Source: Limanda limanda
Lineage: Eukaryota > Chordata > Actinopteri > Pleuronectiformes > Pleuronectidae
Length of the DNA: 64,000 bases
Direction of reading: 5' to 3'
Assembly: GCF_963576545.1 (NCBI RefSeq)
Contig: NC_083637.1
Location: 24,329,507-24,393,506, forward strand
Part shown: in pieces, positions 12,779-24,040 of the stretch
Layout: each line of letters opens with the position of its first letter
How positions within the stretch are numbered: the stretch's first letter is position 1
Notes under the pieces: generated by a model
The model's database searches: none
What the model was told of the DNA's origin: nothing
The model's input: the letters and a program-made list of their open reading frames with translations, nothing else
Translations under genes and position numbers: made by a program

Positions 12779-12820
12779 AAGCACTCCTCTGCCAGCGAGC
12801 GGTCTGGCAGAGGAGTGCTT
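12779..12820. other. Perfect 17-bp inverted repeat with 8-base loop (hairpin)
   Basis: The left arm AAGCACTCCTCTGCCAG (12779-12795) is the exact reverse complement of the right arm CTGGCAGAGGAGTGCTT (12804-12820), with CGAGCGGT between them. Outside the arms, imperfect pairing (roughly 11 more pairs including G-U) continues to about 12761 and 12837. The result is a foldback of about 77 bases, the size of a pre-miRNA. No known miRNA is recognised. The dyad is certain; expression is unknown. Confidence 0.9.
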
Positions 12821-13382
12821 TCCATGCTGGACATGCCCTGTTCTCCCAAGGCTCTAGTATTGCTGTGGTCTGCCAAGTTGTGGGGCCAGATTGCTTGTAA
12901 TAGGCCTGCCATTTCCCTCTCATCATCTGTCAGCACTCTGCATCCAACTGCAGGGTCCAAAGAGGGCTACCACTCTCCAATTAAAAAGGTTAATTTGCCC
13001 TCGCCCATCTCTTCCGCCTTCCCTCCTCTACAGCTTGCTACGTCTTCATTAGCACTCATTTGTGCTTCTGTGTTGCTTTTTCCTCTATCGTTATTTTCTT
13101 TCTTCCTCCCTTCTTCTTTTAATTCCCTTTCGTGCCTAAACACTGTGTTACAAAAAAAAAGGGTGAATGTCCCCTGGCATGTATTATTTTTCTTGGGAGC
13201 CAGCATTTTTTCCCCCCAAACTTATTCTCACTGGTTTCAAAGTGCTGGTTTTTTATATTCTCCTATGAGCAGTTCACAGTCCCCTCTGGGAAGCAGGAGA
13301 TTCAGGAATTCTTCTACTTTTTGGGAAATACACTAGATGGGGACGATTGATTTTTTTTAAAGACATTAAATAACCATCATAC

Positions 13383-13530
13383 AGTGTGTTAATTATTAGG
13401 CTTTAGACGTGCTAGTGGGTGTATTTGTCATTTTTGAACTGTGCAAGTTTCTCTGCTAAGCTAAGCAAATTTCCTGCTGGTTGCAACTTCATATAACCAA
13501 CAGACATTGTGCTAGCAATCTTCTCTTGGT
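13383..13530 (+). mobile_element. Diverged copy of an abundant teleost short interspersed repeat
   Basis: The run GTGTTAATTATTAGGCTTTA, then GACGTGCTAGTGGGTGTATT, TTTTTGAAC, GCTAAGCTAAGCAAAT, CTTCATAT, CAGACAT and CAATCTTCTC follows in order the phrases of a very common fish repeat I recognise from many teleost genomes. The usual GGAAGCAGGGGGAAACAGC segment is lost. A phrase from its other end (TTTTGGGAAATAC, about 13319-13332) lies just upstream in the opposite sense, perhaps a second fragment. Confidence 0.65.
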
Positions 13531-14880
13531 AATTGAAATTGAATAGTCTGTTTAAAGTTCACTTACACCCTTCAAATGTTTATTCACATCGAGTTCATTG
13601 CCAAAAATTTCAATTACCACTTTCACTAAGCATGACAAAACTTTTAATTCCTAACCCTAACCCTAATGCCATGTGTTGCCAAAGTTCAAATACAAGTACC
13701 TCTATTCTAACCAGTAGTGGTAGCATTAATAATATGTACTAAAACTCAAAGCTCCCACCACCTCTCAAAACCTTCTTTGACTTTTTCAAGGTGTCATGAA
13801 GTAAGGATGCTTAACAAGTGCCACAGCCAGATTTGGCATAATTTTAGAGTGTGAGGGAAAAGCTCATGACTCTGTCCATGTATCTGGTGACCGTGCTTCA
13901 TCGTCATCATCCTCACACAGTGGGGCCAGTCTCTTAATCCTCAGCAAAACCTGAGGGGATGAGCAGGTGAAACAGTGAAGTCACAATCTCCCTTTCTGTG
14001 ATCTGCCCCATTCGAACAGAGGGAGAGCAGATCTTTTCTGAATCGACAGTTTTTAAAGGGCCTCTTCCTCTATCAGCTCAGTTCACCTTTTCTCCCCCCG
14101 CCCCCCCATGCCCCTAGTTCTCCTCACTCCTGTCATCTTTTTTATCCGGGAGGTCGAAGGAAAGGGGCCTTTTGCATCACCCCTCCTTCCTCTCGGTGTA
14201 TCTGAACAAAATGAGTATGGACGTATGTGGACATGTCGCTTTGTGAACCCAAAGCCCAGGAAGGAAGCCGCCTCTAACCGCTGAGTGTACTGCTGCCTTC
14301 TGTCAGTTGCCACTGCTGCCAAAACTCCATCCCAGCACCGTGAAGCCAGCAAACTGTTGTTGGGCTTTTTGGTGTTTTCGTACTTTTCAGTATTTAGGAA
14401 CAGGATATTGGGTCTGCAACTGAAAGATAGAATCAGTTTGACCATTTCCACTTCTGGGATTTTGCTCTTGACTTGTTTATTTGTATAAGATTCTATTAGA
14501 CTGTGGGGAAAATAATTTGGCAAAGCTTTGTTCAGAGTGTTCAGGTTTTTTTTATTTTTCTGATTAATTTCAAAAAGTTATTGTGTGCAAGAAAAGGAGA
14601 AAATGAATGGGTGAGTGTTGAATATGAAGACACCAATTTTTTTTAATTAAGGATCTTTGAAATCTTTTTATTTTAACAGAGATAAATTGAACAAAAATTG
14701 GATTTTATCTGATCGCTTGCGCTGCTGGCAGCTAATTCAAATTAGCACAAAATACAGGCTCAGTCTTACGGTTATTTTACCTTAATAAATCGTCTGTAAC
14801 AGCTGCGTTGTCATCTGCTGTTAAGTGTAGTGGCATACTAAATGAAATTGGGGGTCACTCTTGGTAGTTTTAGCGATTAA
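13531..14880. other. Intronic stretch, nothing recognised
   Basis: AT-rich unique sequence. A short telomere-like CCTAACCCTAACCCTAA occurs at about 13650-13667 but is too short to be meaningful. There is no ORF, microsatellite or clear repeat. Confidence 0.4.
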
Positions 14881-14959
14881 CATAAGCTAATGACTTGGAA
14901 GGATGAACAGGAGGTGCAGATAAAGGGGGGAGAGAGGGAGGGAAAGAAGGGGGACGTTG

Positions 14960-15290
14960 TCTGGCTCCCTCACTGGCCATTAAAGTCCTCTGCCCCTGGA
15001 CTGCCAGAGCGGGCCAGTTTCCCATGCACCGGCGGCACAGGCCGGCCCTCTTTGGTTACACAAAATGTCTTCCCCTTACGGCCACGGAGAGAGAGATATT
15101 ATTAGCGTTATTTTGCCTCAGTTATCTGAGAGCATGGTGCTTTTAGGCCCCCTTGTTTGAGTGGCTGACAGACACTTGAGTTTCTGCCGCAGATTAAAGG
15201 AAATTTTAGCAGCTTTTTCTTGGGGCCAGGCCATAAAACCACACAAAGGAAGCAGCTGCCACTAATGTAATCTAGAATGGGTGCTGCAGT
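14960..15290. promoter_or_regulatory. Candidate conserved non-coding block
   Basis: Repeat-free mixed sequence with ATATTATTAGCGTTATTTTG, CAGATTAAAGG and CACTAATGTAATC. Both flanks are lower in complexity. Low confidence. Confidence 0.25.
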
Positions 15291-16220
15291 GTAAGGCTGT
15301 CCACCACTCTTTTGTTTTTCCCCATCTTCTCCGCTGCACCGCTTTTTAGCCCGTTCCCGACACTCTTCAACTTCAACCCTTCCTCTTCAGCCAATATCCT
15401 ATTTCTTTCACTGCACTTAATTCCTCTTTTCATCTTATCTTTCATGAACTGCAAAATGTGACGAGACTGGACGAGAGCAGTAAAGGCCATATGTGTTAAG
15501 AGCATGCATATCTTTATATGTCCATATATATATATGTATACGGCGGTGTCAAAGGTACATGAGATACTAATCAGATTGGGTGGTTCTCAGGCACCCTCCC
15601 CTCCTCTTGTTGTTTTCTGTAGGCGTGCACCATATCAGCTGGACATGTATGGAATGAGCATATAGGATCTGTACAGTTTGACCTTGCGCAAATTCACAAA
15701 GTTCATTTCTGGGAAAGCAACACAAGCAGTTCACCGGGGTCAATGCCCCCGCCACCCCCGCGTCAGTCAGAGGTTGTCAGCCCCTCTCAAAATGACAGGG
15801 TGGATCTTGAGAACCTGACTTCACGTTGGCAGGGAGTGGAGCGACATTCCTGTCAGGGCTGTCATTGTCTAAGTGACACGAGAAAGAGAAAGTAAAAAGG
15901 GACAGAGAAACCGCAGCGGAGTGCATGAGAATTCCCAGTAGTGGTAGCTGTTTGTTAATTACATTCTTTTATTTATTTGGATTTGACGTTTGCATCAGCG
16001 CAGCAAGATTTTTCTGCATGTTGCTTCACGTAGAGACGCTGTCGCTGCCTCCTGTAAATGAAGTTTTATAGTCCGTTAGAGAAGCAATAGCACAAACATC
16101 TGGCCCATAAATCTCAGGTGGTGCGGCCGAGTGCAGTCTGAGAAACCGGCTCTACCCATCCCCTGATCAGCCATTAATCCAAATTTCCGCACTTTCACAC
16201 TGACTTATTAGTGTACGGTT

Positions 16221-18170
16221 GGTTAGCTGGTATAAGCTCTCCTGGAGTGCAGGCATTGCATTGCATTGCTGTGCTGCTGTACTGTTCAATGCACATGAAA
16301 ATAAACGACTGTATAATACAAATTCTTTTAGCGCCGTTCTGGCCCATTCAAGCAGTTGCACATTAAGTTCTAGTGAGTGTCAAACATGTGCGTTTATCCA
16401 TCATCTTCAGTGTATCAGTGGATGTGTGTGTGAGTATGTCTTGCCACTGCCTGTTGTGGAATGTCTGAGTTCATGGACCCTCTCTGTGCAGAAACGGTGG
16501 CTCGGAGCTGAACCATTCCACCAGTCAGTCAGTCTGTCAGTCTGTACATTGGTTTGTCCTGCATGTCCTGCAGCTGTCTGTAGCATAAATCCTTCTGTCA
16601 CCTATAAGCAACACTGGCTTTCTCCACACATCCTGCTAGTCAACTCTTTCTCAAGTCTGCAAGCTCGTTTTACTTTCCCTCAGACATTTACCAGAAATAT
16701 CTTTCAGGAATTTATTCTTATTGCCCTTTTGCCGATGATTCCTTGACCTTTGCTGATCCACTGGAGAAGTTTGTACCTGTTCACCCTCCTGCTCTTTCTT
16801 AAGTTATCATACTGACTCCTATTAGCTCTGTTTCTTGTTATTTCCCTTTGCTTTTAACACTGCATCCTAATAAGAAACAGCAGGATTTTGTTGTGCTGTA
16901 GCACATATGCACGCTTACACACAGACGCCACACATGTTTACTTAAACCCGATGACCCAATAGAAATAGCTCATGCCCCCCTTTTGCCACCCTCCTTTTCT
17001 GCTCCTCTGCTCTGCTCTGCCCTCCCTCCTTCCCTCCCTCCCCAGGGTAGGTCGCTATAGCCCCCCTTTAAACATAGTGATCTATAGGAGCCCTAGACCC
17101 AGACAGATTTTTGGCACGGCTGTGCAGGTAGCATTCCAGCACGGTTTGAGATCTTAGGGCCCTAGCCTCGTTAAAAGCCTGATTTATGCTCTACAGCTGG
17201 GCACAAAGGAACCTACAGGTTGGCTACCTTAATTAATATCACGCTCACTACTGCTCGGACCTATGCATGTTCCTGACACACCTCCGGGGAGAATAAGCGG
17301 AAGGGTCCACATGCTGTATTTTTAACAGGCCAGTGACAGTGTATGTGTGTGTGTGTGTGTGTGTGTGCGCACCACATGAAACTGAAACGACACAGGTCAC
17401 TGTGTTAAATATAATTTCAAATGATACGTACAAGGACTTATAGTGCCACCGAGTTAAACGTATCCCTGATACATATGCAGATTTCGTCTGCTAGTAGCCC
17501 GGGTGACTCGGCACAAGGTCCTAATGTCCACCATTTTATCTGCCTCTCATGCGTCGCTATGGTGGCTGATCAGACCACATGTCTTCAATTAGCGAACAGG
17601 AATCTGGTACGGCGAGGCTCGGAGATGAAGAATTGTTTGGAGCGTGGCCTGACATTGCCAAGCATATGGCCAATCCATCTTATGGGCTGCTATTGATGGT
17701 AAACATTACATGTCGGTATTAACCGGCTGCCTTCACCCCGTTCTAGCCTATAGTCTTTTCTCCTGCATGTACAGTACAGGCCTGTTCCACTTGGAAGGAG
17801 TACTGTGCCCTGCAATGTACAATTCAATCGTGACTCATTTTGGTTTGACAACCATTGGAATGGGGTATTTGTCCAAAGCAACATGTCCTAAATGTTCCGG
17901 GGATTTTTACTTCTGGAACCACGCTGTTCAGCTCTGTGTCTTCAAGGGGCTGAAATAAGGCTGAACAGGAGGCCATTTTGCAATTTTAATCAGGATTTGG
18001 AAAGTGCCTGGGTTGAGAAGTGGCCCAGCACTATTTTCTCCTTGATGAATTAATAATGGAACAGGAAATGGAGGGCTGGATGAGTGGATAGTTCAAGCAT
18101 TGATGTCCCACTGTTAGGGGCCATGTCCTTATTACGGGATCAGTGAACTTGAAATCTTTGGATATAAACT
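16221..18170. other. Intronic stretch, nothing recognised
   Basis: Unique sequence with one short GT tract (17343-17366) and C/T-rich patches at about 17010-17045. No exon or known repeat is seen. Confidence 0.4.
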
Positions 18171-18239
18171 TGCTTTACAAAGAAAAATACACTGAACCAA
18201 AGTCCCCACTTCAGATCTGAGGTCACCACATGGGCATGC

Positions 18240-18400
18240 ATAACTCTTTCTGTTTGCCACTTCTACAAGGAAAATGGATTCGCGAGCTGACCTGAGATAC
18301 CCCTCGATCTAAAGAGTCCGGCTATTGATGCTTCCTTAACCACTCGACCACCGTGTGCACAGTCACACACACCAGATGGGACGCGTGTTAAACCCTCAGC
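18240..18400 (-). mobile_element. tRNA-related sequence, probable SINE fragment or tRNA pseudogene
   Basis: On the minus strand TGGTCGAGTGG (18340-18350) matches the Pol III A box exactly and continues GTTAAGG, as in serine/leucine tRNAs. About 60 bases on, GCTCGCGAATCC (18276-18287) resembles a B box with a two-base insertion. No acceptor stem or anticodon arm can be paired, so it is not a working tRNA. The sequence after the B-box-like part is not tRNA, as expected for a SINE body. Confidence 0.45.
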
Positions 18401-19309
18401 CTCCACAGCTCCGGGCCACGGGACACTCCAACACACTGGTCCTCTTGTTCTAAAGTGCCATGTCCCTCCACAATGCCTTGAGGCTCGTATGCATAACGAG
18501 CTGCTATGGTTGGCCCAAGCTCACATGCCCTGGTCCTCTCACCCCGAGGTGGTAGGACAGGGTGAAAAATAACTGCATGTTTAAAACAGCCCTTGTTCAC
18601 TGGTATCTAAATGATGACCCATGCTTAAGAGCTTCTGGGCCTACTGCGAGTGTAACAAACAACTGAGGTCAGCAGTCGTGGTAACTTAGCGTTCCCTAAC
18701 AGTTCTCCACCTCCGCTTCAGCACCAGGGCATGGAAATGTGTTGTTTTCAAGTGCATCCAGAACCCCGCGATGCACAGGCCCTCAACCGGCTCCGTCCGC
18801 GGTGCCGTACCACAGAGATTAGGATAACGATGAGTATCTTTGCCTGTTTCGCCTCGTCTCTCGTTTTTTTTTCCTTCGCCCATATACTATCCGTCTCAGT
18901 TTCTCTGGAAACATTATTCACAGTGACAGAACACCACAGGCAAAAGGTAGGAGGAGAAAAAAAAAAACAGACGTGCACACACTGGTCTGATGGATGGATT
19001 TTGAGATCTGCCCGTCACTAAATGAGTGGGTGGAGAGGATGAGAGGTGCATGGCACAGGTGTTATTTATTTTTCTTATTTACAGCCAAAGGTAGCGTCCA
19101 CTTGAGTTTTAGAAAATAGAGATGTTGGGAGCCTCTGTTGTGTGATTGTGAAAAACAGACCCACTTCAACCTCCCTCAATTCTGTCATCAGAGTGAGTTA
19201 AGGATATAGCATGATGGAGGGAGGAGTGACAAAGGAGCGTGCAGGCAGGAGGGAGAGAGAATGACTCTATGCTCCACACACGGAAGTGTTTACTCAGTCC
19301 AGACAGACC

Positions 19310-19310
<1 letters not shown>

Positions 19311-19378
<68 letters not shown>
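19311..19378. repeat. (TC)n microsatellite
   Basis: About 68 bases of CT repeat with one TTT interruption. Confidence 0.97.
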
Positions 19379-19379
<1 letters not shown>

Positions 19380-19528
19380 TCGTGTGTGTGTGTGTGTGTA
19401 CCTGGACTTCTCTCAGCTCAAATAGCCTGACTGCAGGTCTGTGCCTGTAGATCAGGCGAAGTCTCTCTAGTCTCCCTCACTGCCCACTCTTCAACTTTTC
19501 TTTTCTCTCTCACTCACTCTCTTTCTCC

Positions 19529-19800
19529 ACAACACCAGGTTTAATGGAAACCTGTTGTGTTATTTTTGTGTAATCTTGCAAACAAACAAACCAACCAACC
19601 AAAAACAGACAGGGGTGAAAACATAACCTCCCTGGTGGAGATAATGAGACCATTTCTCTGGAAGAGAAAGTCCTTGTTTTTGAAAAGCATTAGAAAATCA
19701 AAGTAAAAGAGGATAAATACATTTGTTTCACACTTCATGGTCCAGAACATCCTATAAAAAGTTCAGTCATGTTTACAAGTACAGAAAGGGAGTGTCTTTG
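19529..19800 (-). mobile_element. Interspersed repeat copy 1 (minus strand)
   Basis: Read on the minus strand this carries TTCTGGACCATGAAGTGTGA, then a T-rich stretch, ATCTCCACCAGGGAGGTTAT, GTTTTCACC, CTGTCTGTTTTTGGTTGGTT and ACACAAAAAT...GGTTTCCATTAAAC. The second half follows a widespread fish repeat (CTCCGCCAAGGAGGTTATG... ACTACTGGACGGATTTCC...). The first 20-base phrase is identical in a second copy at 42010, in the opposite orientation. Confidence 0.75.
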
Positions 19801-20940
19801 TGAAAGAGAGTTAATTTGTACTTGATAGAAGGAAGAGAGGGCAGAGTGCAACAATTGATTTTTTTTATGAATAAATTAAGTATATAAAAGCAAAATATTC
19901 TTGTTCTTCAGTAGTGTGTAGATAAAAAAACAAATGGAACCGCAACAAAGACACATCAAAACGTCTGTCAAGCAGCTCCCTTATCTTCCTCCTTATATCT
20001 TTGTACGGTGGTCTTGCATACAAGCGAGAGAAAAATAAGAATCCTGGTAAATATCAGTCTTTTTAACTTCCCATTATGCAGTTTTTGTTTACTGATATTA
20101 CTGAAGTGCGTGTGTGAAATATCTATCGTGCAGAGGAGGTGATTCCGTTTTGTTCAGTGTTTAAACCCTCGTTATTAGGCATTTAGTCTTGTTAGGTTTC
20201 AGTCTTATTACTGAGAGTGAGCTTCTATGTGTCTCTCCTGTTTCTTAATGTCAGTGGAAATAGAGTATGCAACACATCTTAAACCAGCGGCATCTTGTGA
20301 TTGTTGTGCATCCTGATAATCAGCTGTTTTTCCATGTGGGGTCGTAATGTGACTGCAGTGTGTCCACTTCAATTCACTGCAGTCTTTCCCGTGCAGTGTT
20401 TGTGCTGCTCTGTCCATCTCCCTGCATGTCTATGAAGACTGAGGAGGAGGGGAGGGGGGGTGTGGAGGTCAGATACAGAGCCCTGTATGCTCCGGTGAAG
20501 CCGAATCGCGTCCTGGCAAATGGTATGCAGGCTCATAACGCGCTCCACTCGTCCAATAGCCGGAGACGAAACAGTTTTGACAGTGTCGAATGCCCTGCCC
20601 CGGGGGCCTTATCATCCCTCGCTGCTTGCCTGCCCCTCTCCCCTGTTTCTCTCCTCCCGATGCTATCTATCTGGAGATTTATGCAGAAATGTGCAGCTAT
20701 TCGACCTCCCCGGTCCCCCTCCATCCTTTCTGCAGGGACGCCAGCCTGTCATAAGCTGAGCTATGCAGAGATAGTGAAGCTCGGGCTGCTGGCCTCATGT
20801 CTCACGCAGGCTATCTTGTCTGTGCACTTCAAACAGGGATGATGCGTGTAAGGAAAGACAGCACATGCTCTCATCTGAATGCCGTCTAGTGAAGTCAAAA
20901 TAGCCCACATTCTGTTCCATTGTACTGAATTTTTTACTAT
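19801..20940. other. Intronic stretch, nothing recognised
   Basis: AT-rich to mixed unique sequence. No exon, array or recognised repeat is visible. Confidence 0.4.
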
Positions 20941-21430
20941 TTTCTGATATATTCCTCATTAGCCTATTTTACTCCTCTCTCCTCCCCCCCCTAAGCTGCA
21001 GTTTATTGAGATGTATCTTTTCTTTGACAGAACAGTTTTCACTTTTCCCCTCTGAAGTGCTCAGAGACTCCTTGCCCATCTGGGATATTGCCCGAGTCCA
21101 AAAATACTCCTGCTTGATTAAGTCTTCTTATGTACCTGGATATGTGTGCTTAAACTGACACTTGGCAGTTTGCAGCTTTGATTCCACTCCTTTATTTAAT
21201 ACCTACTCCACTGAGCGTTGGCTTTTGTTGACGGCGGTTTGATCCTGCGAAGCGGATCCCAACTCAATAAATAATCTCTGCGGATGCTTACATAAGCGAT
21301 GGTCCATTTAATTAGACTGGTTAAGCTTAGAAGCCCAGAGGTCCTTTCACCGTACCATTAGAGCTCGGATGAGAAACAAGTGAGTGCGGCCTCCCATCGT
21401 CGCTGGTAAAGCAGAGAGCAAATAATGATC
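20940..21430. promoter_or_regulatory. Candidate conserved non-coding block
   Basis: About 490 bases of repeat-free sequence rich in AT motifs: CTTGATTAAGTC, TTTATTTAATACC, CAATAAATAATCTC, CATTTAATTAGACTGG and AAATAATGATC. E-box-like and GATCC elements lie among them. The density of ATTA/TAAT cores and the lack of low-complexity DNA are the grounds. Confidence 0.35.
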
Positions 21431-22759
21431 TGCAGCAGAGACGCGCCTGGCCCGGCCTGTTATGAGCTCTGCCGGACCCAGCCGCACCCAGGCACCAAGC
21501 TGTCCAGCTGGGCTTGGTGGGGATGGATGAACGGATGGATAGGTGGAGGAATAGAGAGATGGACGGAAGGATGGGTGGGCGGACGGACGGTCAGTTCAAA
21601 TACAGTTCAACCGAGAAAAGATCAAAGGGAGTAAGGTTACGCCGGGAATAGGACAACGTAGAGCAATTCTAATTTAAAAATTATTTTGGCAAGTGTATTA
21701 CATTCAAATATATATCACACTCTCACATGCTCACACACACCTGCAAATGAACATGCATGCCCATTGAAGAAACCATCACATTACAACACGTGTATGAAAA
21801 ACACACCGACTTCCCAAGCAGGCACACACGCACACACACACACACACACGCATTTGTCTATTGTGCGGTGCATGCATTCATTGCCCTCTGTGTGGCAGCC
21901 ATCTGTCCATAATGGTTTCTTAGCGTCTCAGAGACGCCTCAATTCCACTGTTGCTCTTATCAACTTTCAGGAGAAGGAGAGGGGGATAGGAAAGGTAAGA
22001 AGTGTGAAAGTCGGACTGGAGACAAAGCCACAGCCAGCAGTTTACTTTATACTGGGCACAGACCCTCAAGGACAACCATGCATCTTTATCCGGAGGGACC
22101 CCCCCCACCCTTTGCTTGCTAATACCAGCTATAGGTTTTCTTCGAACCCACTTACTTCTCTCGTTTCCTATCTTTAGCTTTCCATTTTCTCTTTTTCTCA
22201 CTACCAATACTACACCCTCTACTTTTTTTCCCTGTCCTACCATGTGTGATGAGTTCAGTGGTGAGCTTCTCGGCCAGTGTCACAGGCCCTGGTTATATTC
22301 CCTGGCTGGCTTTTGGCTTGTCAAATTGTATTTCCTGTATCCTACTTTGTCTCAGGAACAAGTGTTGGTCAAACAAGCCTTTTGTCTCTGGCCAGTGGCT
22401 CGGTGCACCCCGGACAAAGAAGCGAGTGTATGAACCTAGTTGTGTGTGTGTGTGTTAGTGTGTGCGGCGGCGAAAGAGAAACACAGAGAGAGACAGAGGA
22501 GTGAGGTGGAGGACGTCAGGGATCGAGAGCATCTTTCTGGTGATAACATGGATGAGACACCCCCCCTCGCAATACCCAAAATATGAAAGGAGTTGAATAA
22601 TTACAGCAAAGTTGTTTCCCACAAAGCCTTGCTGGCTAAGTCAGATGAAAGTCATGTATACAAGAGGGTGAATTTAGAAAGCCAAAGCCAGCCAGTGAAG
22701 AAAAGCTCTAATGGGAGCCTCTGCCATCCCCCACCACCTCCTTCCTCCGCCTCACCCTT
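21431..22759. other. Intronic stretch without a recognised gene
   Basis: Contains a GGAT/GGAC-type degenerate tetranucleotide patch (about 21520-21590), a CA tract (21825-21848) and T/C-rich sequence. No exon is seen. Confidence 0.4.
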
Positions 22760-22965
22760 CACCCCTGTCCAATCCCTGACTGTGAATACCCTAATGACAT
22801 AAACAGAGTGGTAATCACATTAACGCCAGTTATGGCTGAGGCACTCTTAAGAGGCACTGTATTGACAACAATCCGTCTTCCCGAGGCACTCACTCCAACA
22901 CCTATAAACACTTATGAATATTGGCAAAGACCTACTATTAGCATAATCACTTTTCAGGTGTGTGT
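22760..22965. promoter_or_regulatory. Candidate conserved non-coding block
   Basis: Unique sequence with CCTAATGACATAAAC, GTAATCACATTAACGCC, ACTTATGAATATTGG and CTATTAGCATAATCAC. Homeodomain-like cores are closely spaced between C-rich and CCT-repeat DNA. Confidence 0.35.
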
Positions 22966-23051
22966 GAGTGCTCCCGGTACCTGGCCGGCTGATAACTTTG
23001 GGAAATGGCCGTGACACACTGCGTCCCCTCCCGTCTACTGTCTCTGTGGCT

Positions 23052-23110
23052 TCCTCCTCCTCCTCCTCCTCCTCCTCCTCCTCCTCCTCCTCCTCCTCCT
23101 CTTCCTCCTT
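23052..23110. repeat. (CCT)n trinucleotide repeat
   Basis: About 59 bases of TCC/CTC triplets, polypyrimidine on the + strand. Confidence 0.97.
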
Positions 23111-23958
23111 CTCCGTTTGGAAGGCCCTGCAAGCTAATCCTGTTAGCTCATTCTTCCATTAGCTAAATGACCAATATCAGTGAGAGCTGCGTGGTCCCAT
23201 CAGGATGGCCTGAGTCCGCCATCAGGGTTGGTCAAGGACAAAAAATATAGAAGAATGGAGGTCAAGCCAAGTCTGGTAACTTAACTTAACTTAACGTATA
23301 GAAAGTTTGATGGAGCAGGCTGATAATTGGTGGGCTTGATCCAGAGATGAAGTGATGAACGAGACAGATGCTGGGAGACTTTTCCCTTCATGCGTCAATA
23401 ATGGTCGTGGTTGTCTCGGCGTCTGTTGTTTTGTTTGTTTGTGTTTGTGGCTATGTTTGGCCTAATAGGATAATGACGAGACGGGGTGGCATGGTCACTG
23501 CGTGTGTGTGTGTGTGTGTGTTTGTGTGTAAGGGTGGAGATTGAGGCAGATCGTGTGAGACTGGGTTTTGGGGGTGGGGTCACTAACAATAGAGCAATCT
23601 CCATGAGTGAAATGTCTGTGGAGCGTCAGTCTGCTCGGTCTGTTTGTGTGTGTTGCTTTGTGTGGTCAACGCTGTTGTCTGGCGTGAAGATGGTGTCGGC
23701 AGCTCGCAGGCGACTGTATCTGCCATCGAAGGCGCCATGATTTCCCCTCTGCCCTTGCGTCAGTTGGTCTTGTTCATTTTTCCGCGAGCCCTGGATCATA
23801 TTCTGTCCCTGATAGCAGCTCACTATGTCCGTTAGACACCGCAATGCCCCCCCCCCGTCCCCCTCCCCTCTCTTCCTTTGACTGTTCTACATCTCTCCTC
23901 TGTTCTCTGCCTCTATGGCTTTTTTTTGATTATCGTTCTCCTACTTTTCTGCTCCTGA

Positions 23959-24040
<82 letters not shown>

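Noticed and set aside
13650..13667. Telomere-like CCCTAA repeats
   Set aside because: Only two to three units; too few to be an interstitial telomere.
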